Source: Ettlia oleoabundans
Lineage: Eukaryota > Chlorophyta > Chlorophyceae > Chlamydomonadales
DNA length: 34,490 nucleotides
Direction of reading: 5' to 3'
Assembly: GCA_019693395.1 (NCBI GenBank)
Contig: JAAMXP010004567.1
Coordinates: forward strand, 1,968-36,457
The position numbers and the translations under genes were made by a program. Position 1 is the stretch's first letter, and the number at the start of each line of letters is the position of its first letter. Below the pieces are notes generated by a model. The model searched no databases. It had not been told where the DNA came from and saw only the letters and a program-made list of their open reading frames with translations. Shown piece by piece: positions 31,801-34,490 of this stretch.

Positions 31801-34348
31801 GTGGTGCTAGCGTTAAATTGCCAGGCTCACGTGCCAGTGCCGAAAGGAATGCTTTAAGGGTGCATGCGTGTATGCAGCAACAGCACCAGCATCATCACCA
31901 CCACCACCACAGCTTTCTGTCGCACCTCATTATTACGCTTCCGGCTGTATTGATGGGTACCGCAGAGAATCTGTACAACATGCGCGACACCAACATTGGC
32001 CGAGTCAGTGACGATTTCTATGTGAGCTGCTGGGCTGGCATTGTGCGGAACTGCGCTGGCTCCTGTGCTGCTGCCGCCGCGGCTGCAACCCAGCCGGCGC
32101 TGCTTCAGCTGCCTACAGCTGCCTACAGCTGTGTAAGAGTGGCAGATTTCTGCTCGCTGGGTTATTGGCCCTGTGCGGTTTGCAGTTGCAGCCTTTCGAC
32201 ACGGATATGCCATCTACAATGGCGACCCCACTTCTGCCTCCCCTCCCCTTCTGCAGCCGCGCAACCGTGCGTCCTTCACCATTCACATCTCCACCTGCGC
32301 CTACAACTCCCTGTTCAGCGGGGAGATAGTGGTGCCTGACTGGGTGGGTGGCATGAAGAGAGACGGGGAGGTTGCTTGGATAGGTAGCTGGGTGGGTGGC
32401 TTGGATTGGTGGATGATGGTGCCGGGACGGGAAAATGCATGGCTTCGTGCTTGAGTGGGAGAGCAGGGAGATGGGAGGCGGGTATTGCGCTGCTTGATGC
32501 CCTTGGGCCTTATAGCCTTTTACCAACTGCCATGCGCGTGATGGACACCGTTGTCGGCCTGCAGGACATGTTCCACAGCAAGCACGAGGCCGCCCTGCTG
32601 CATGCCACTGCCCGGGCCGTTAGCGGTGAGATGTTACCCTTGGGTTCCACACATCCGGCAGGGATTTGTTTGCAATTTGGCATGGCATGGTATGGCACAA
32701 AGATGTGGCTTCACAAGTAGAGCACTTTCACAACAACATTATTTAAAATATGATCTAAAAAGGGTGCCTCGCTCCCATATTCTTCCCCTGGGCAGTCACA
32801 TATCATGCTTCTCATTCTTTCCTCACCTCAACTCGCAGGCGGCCCAATATATATCTCGGACAAGCCGGGGCAGCATGACTTCTCGCTGCTGCTCCGTCTG
32901 GTGCTGCCAGATGGCACAGGTGCGAGGGATAAGGGGCGCTACAGCTGCTGCTTTGTCTTGCTGCCTAGCTGCTGGCTGCGTACGCTGGTTCTGCCTCTGC
33001 TGCTTACAAAATGAGTAGTTTCTCCTTTCTGTCCCACCCTGCAGTGCCACGCTGCTTGCTGCCGGGGCGCCCCACCCCTGACTGCCTGTTCTGTGATGTT
33101 AATGGGGATGGAGTGAGTGCACTCAAGGTGTGGAACGTGAACAGCTGCAACAGCGTTGTGGCGGCATTCAACGTGCAGGCAAGCAGGGGGTGGGTTGGAG
33201 GGCTGCCGCGGTTGTCGCTGGGGTGATGGCTAGCTATGCATGTGTGCCAAGGCTGGGCTGTGTTGGGCAATCAGCAGCTGGGTCAAGCTGTGCCGGGCTG
33301 GGCTGACCCTGAACCCTGACCCACCCTGAACCCTGCTCGCTCCATTGCTACTCAGGACAGCTGGGGTGACACCTGCCTGTCAATGTGCTCAGGCCTGAAG
33401 CGAGCCCACACCCTTCCCTTTCTGAGCCTTTAGCCCCTCGTGACCCGCTGCTGCTTTCGCTGCCACTGTCTCTCCCTGCACATCGCCTGCTGAAGCTAGC
33501 TAACATGCACGGGAGATAGCCCGCCGACTTCTGGCCTTACACGAGGTTCAGTTGCGTGCTCCATTTCTGCGCCCCCCACCCCACCCCACCCCACCTCAAC
33601 CCTTGCTACGGCCATCCTGCAGGGTGCCTCCTGGAGCATTCCACGCCGCGGATTTGCCTTCCACGACACTCCGCCGACTGCAGTCACCGCGCATGTCAAG
33701 CCAGCAGATGTGCCGGTACTGGCTGACTCACTGCATTCCAGTGCTGATGGCGGTGGCGGCGACCTGAAGTTTGCGGTTTGGATCGACAGCCGGCAGGTGA
33801 GAATAAACCAGCAGACGTGTTTGGTACAGGCTCCCTCTGCCAAGCGCTCCAAGAGTCAGGCAGTCACAAATGTACTTGTGTTGAGCGCATGGAAACAGGA
33901 GCCCCATCGGTTGATGAAAGCGACCACTGACCCTCTTCTAACGCCACCATGCATGCCAGGCCTTTCTGTCTGTAGGCTACCTCCGCCTCTGCCCCCCTCT
34001 GTTGCTGTTATCACTCCCACCTCCCTGGCCTCCTCTTGCACGAGCCGCCAGGTGGCAGCGCTGCCCACTCCGTGATTTCACTCCCATGCTGGCCTGTACC
34101 ACCCTGTCGCAGGAGCTGCTTGTGCTGGGAGCCCAGGAGGGAGTAGAGCTGGAGCTGGCGTCTGGTGGTGGCAGCGACATCCTCACCATTGCCGCCATCC
34201 ACACACACACTCCACCGGCAACAGGGGGCAGTGCTGCTAGCCCTGGCGCCGGCAGTGTGGCGGAGAGTGGCATTGATGGTGGAGGGGAGCTGGGGCTTGC
34301 GCCCATTGGCCTCATCAACTTGTTGAATTGTGGTGGCGGGGTGGTGAG
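25888..34348 (+). CDS. SIP: Raffinose synthase / SIP-type alpha-galactosidase (GH36), 3' end missing
   Basis: Makes or cleaves raffinose-family oligosaccharides. Exons: 25888-26148, 26408-26494, 26664-26827, 27064-27218, 27451-27508, 27753-27767, 27993-28129, 28419-28465, 28642-28755, 29090-29472, 29643-29722, 29942-30108, 30451-30603, 30927-31062, 31285-31338, 31569-31685, 31966-32021, 32257-32343, 32565-32625, 32839-32919, 33045-33178, 33623-33796, 34113-34348, all phase-consistent, giving 985 codons before an open donor at 34349. Seen: FGWCTWDAFY (about 240-249); AKFLILDDGWQ (about 267-277); YVYVWHALLGFW (about 576-587); GVKVDVQ with the likely nucleophile D662; RVSDDFY with the likely acid/base Asp (725-726); VVPDWDMFHSKHEAALLHA (about 753-771); PIYISDKPGQHDFSLL; and FNVQGASW. 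The family's C-terminal tail should follow off-window. A 127-residue low-complexity insertion (347-473) is unusual. Synthase versus hydrolase cannot be decided here. Confidence 0.94.
27556..27622 (+). repeat. GGCA/GCAG repeat in a GH36 intron
   Basis: Imperfect GGCAGGCA-type units, interrupted around 27571-27592, lie in the intron just before the 15-nt micro-exon. Confidence 0.75.
27753..27767 (+). other. 15-nt micro-exon of the GH36 gene
   Basis: GTGCACCTGGGATGC is flanked by an ATGCAG acceptor and a GTGAGT donor. Joined to TG from the previous exon and C from the next, it encodes the core of W-C-T-W-D-A, the signature of the raffinose synthase/SIP family. Without it the flanking exons still join in frame but lose five residues of this motif. 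Confidence 0.9.
30604..30926 (+). other. GC-AG intron of the GH36 gene, with an internal decoy acceptor
   Basis: The donor reads AAG|GCAAGT, the classic GC-donor consensus, and the acceptor is ATTGCAG|GTGG. Using them keeps phase 0 and joins KYDAK to VVHPRPTPGT as expected from family alignments. A GT donor 12 nt upstream would break the frame at the used acceptor. A second acceptor (GATGCAG|GTGG) lies at 30860-30861. Confidence 0.75.
31879..31911 (+). repeat. CAG/CAC trinucleotide run in a GH36 intron
   Basis: CAGCAACAGCACC is followed by CATCATCACCACCACCACCAC, in the intron 31686-31965. If the intron were retained in one frame it would encode a poly-His run, but nothing suggests it is coding. 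Confidence 0.75.
33305..33337 (+). repeat. Degenerate CCCTGAA-type tandem repeat
   Basis: Four CCCTGA(A)/CCCTG units occur within about 33 bases, inside the intron 33179-33622. They differ from the plant-type telomere unit CCCTAAA at one position. Confidence 0.6.
33571..33597 (+). repeat. CCCCA tandem repeat near an acceptor site
   Basis: Four to five CCCCA units lie about 25 nt before the acceptor at 33621-33622. Confidence 0.75.
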
Positions 34349-34490
34349 GTGAGGCAGCCAGCTGTCGCCAGGTCATCTCTTGGCAAATGACACGGAGCGA
34401 CGCAGCAGATACTTCTTCGTCTTCGTCGGTTTGCGCCACGACTCGTGGAGGCATGCAACACCCGCAGACACTGCAGCCAACAGCCATGGC
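34349..34490. other. Start of the last visible GH36 intron
   Basis: The sequence after the donor GTGAGG at 34349 shows no acceptor joining a family-like C-terminus before the window ends. Without splicing the frame would stop at a TGA at 34350-34352, shorter than relatives, which continue after LLNCGG for a further stretch. Confidence 0.5.

Larger units (their letters stand above)
33179..33622 (+). other. Second GC-AG intron of the GH36 gene
   Basis: The donor is GTGCAG|GCAAGC and the acceptor is ATCCTGCAG|GGTGCC. The join gives FNVQGASW in phase 0, matching the strongly conserved FNCQGAGW of plant relatives. The nearest GT (GGGTGGGTT, about 10 nt on) would break phase. The intron also holds a degenerate CCCTGAA repeat (about 33305-33337) and a CCCCA run (33571-33597). 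Confidence 0.75.

Noticed and set aside
31889..31911. Poly-His coding tract
   Set aside because: Lies in an intron whose boundaries are fixed by conserved flanking exons; simple CAC repeat.
34347..34352. TGA as the true end of the GH36 protein
   Set aside because: A consensus donor overlaps it and relatives continue beyond LLNCGG, so the frame very likely splices onward out of the window.

Overview
This window looks like nuclear DNA of a green alga (Chlorophyta). The genes have many short exons with GT-AG introns, coding GC is moderately high, introns carry CTGG/TGCC-type simple repeats, and TGTAA motifs lie about 137-157 nt after three stop codons, as expected for chlorophyte poly(A) signals. 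I cannot fix the class or genus. A Chlorella-like trebouxiophyte or a sphaeroplealean would both fit. I saw no viral, transposon, CRISPR, rRNA or tRNA sequence.

Layout, left to right: (1) the 5' end of a METTL26-type methyltransferase on the minus strand, running off the left edge; (2) divergent from it, a 26-exon malic enzyme resembling plant mitochondrial NAD-ME (980-8724, +); (3) a 3-exon APC11 RING subunit of the anaphase-promoting complex (9453-10057, -), head to head with (4) a 7-exon SKI8/VIP3/WDR61 WD40 protein (10431-12989, +); (5) an intronless gamma-glutamylcyclotransferase-like protein (13619-14290, +); (6) about 1.6 kb without a convincing gene; (7) an unrecognised low-complexity protein with two exons (15879-17049, -); (8) a 1.8-2.2 kb sparse region; (9) an intronless TVP38/TMEM64 (VTT/DedA) membrane protein ending at 20052 (+), with a strong inverted repeat in its leader; (10) a 7-exon NUDT14-like Nudix hydrolase (20942-22839, +); (11) a 6-exon GhrA-like 2-hydroxyacid dehydrogenase (23104-25370, -); (12) a raffinose synthase/SIP-type GH36 gene with at least 23 exons (25888 to beyond 34348, +) that runs off the right edge.

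Exon models were built by hand. I matched splice consensus, kept reading phase across every junction, and compared the joined protein with remembered family motifs. The complete multi-exon models sum to exact multiples of three. The genes are mostly unrelated, as is normal for a eukaryotic chromosome. Three touch central carbon metabolism: malic enzyme, glyoxylate/hydroxypyruvate reductase-like and raffinose-family oligosaccharide metabolism. Two are eukaryotic complex subunits: APC11 (APC/C) and SKI8 (Ski/Paf1). The most unusual signals are in the GH36 gene: a 15-nt micro-exon coding its signature motif, two GC-AG introns, a duplicated exon-start/acceptor cassette, and a 127-residue low-complexity insertion. 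Other points of note are an APC11 RING lacking cysteines kept elsewhere, and the leader hairpin of the TVP38 gene.
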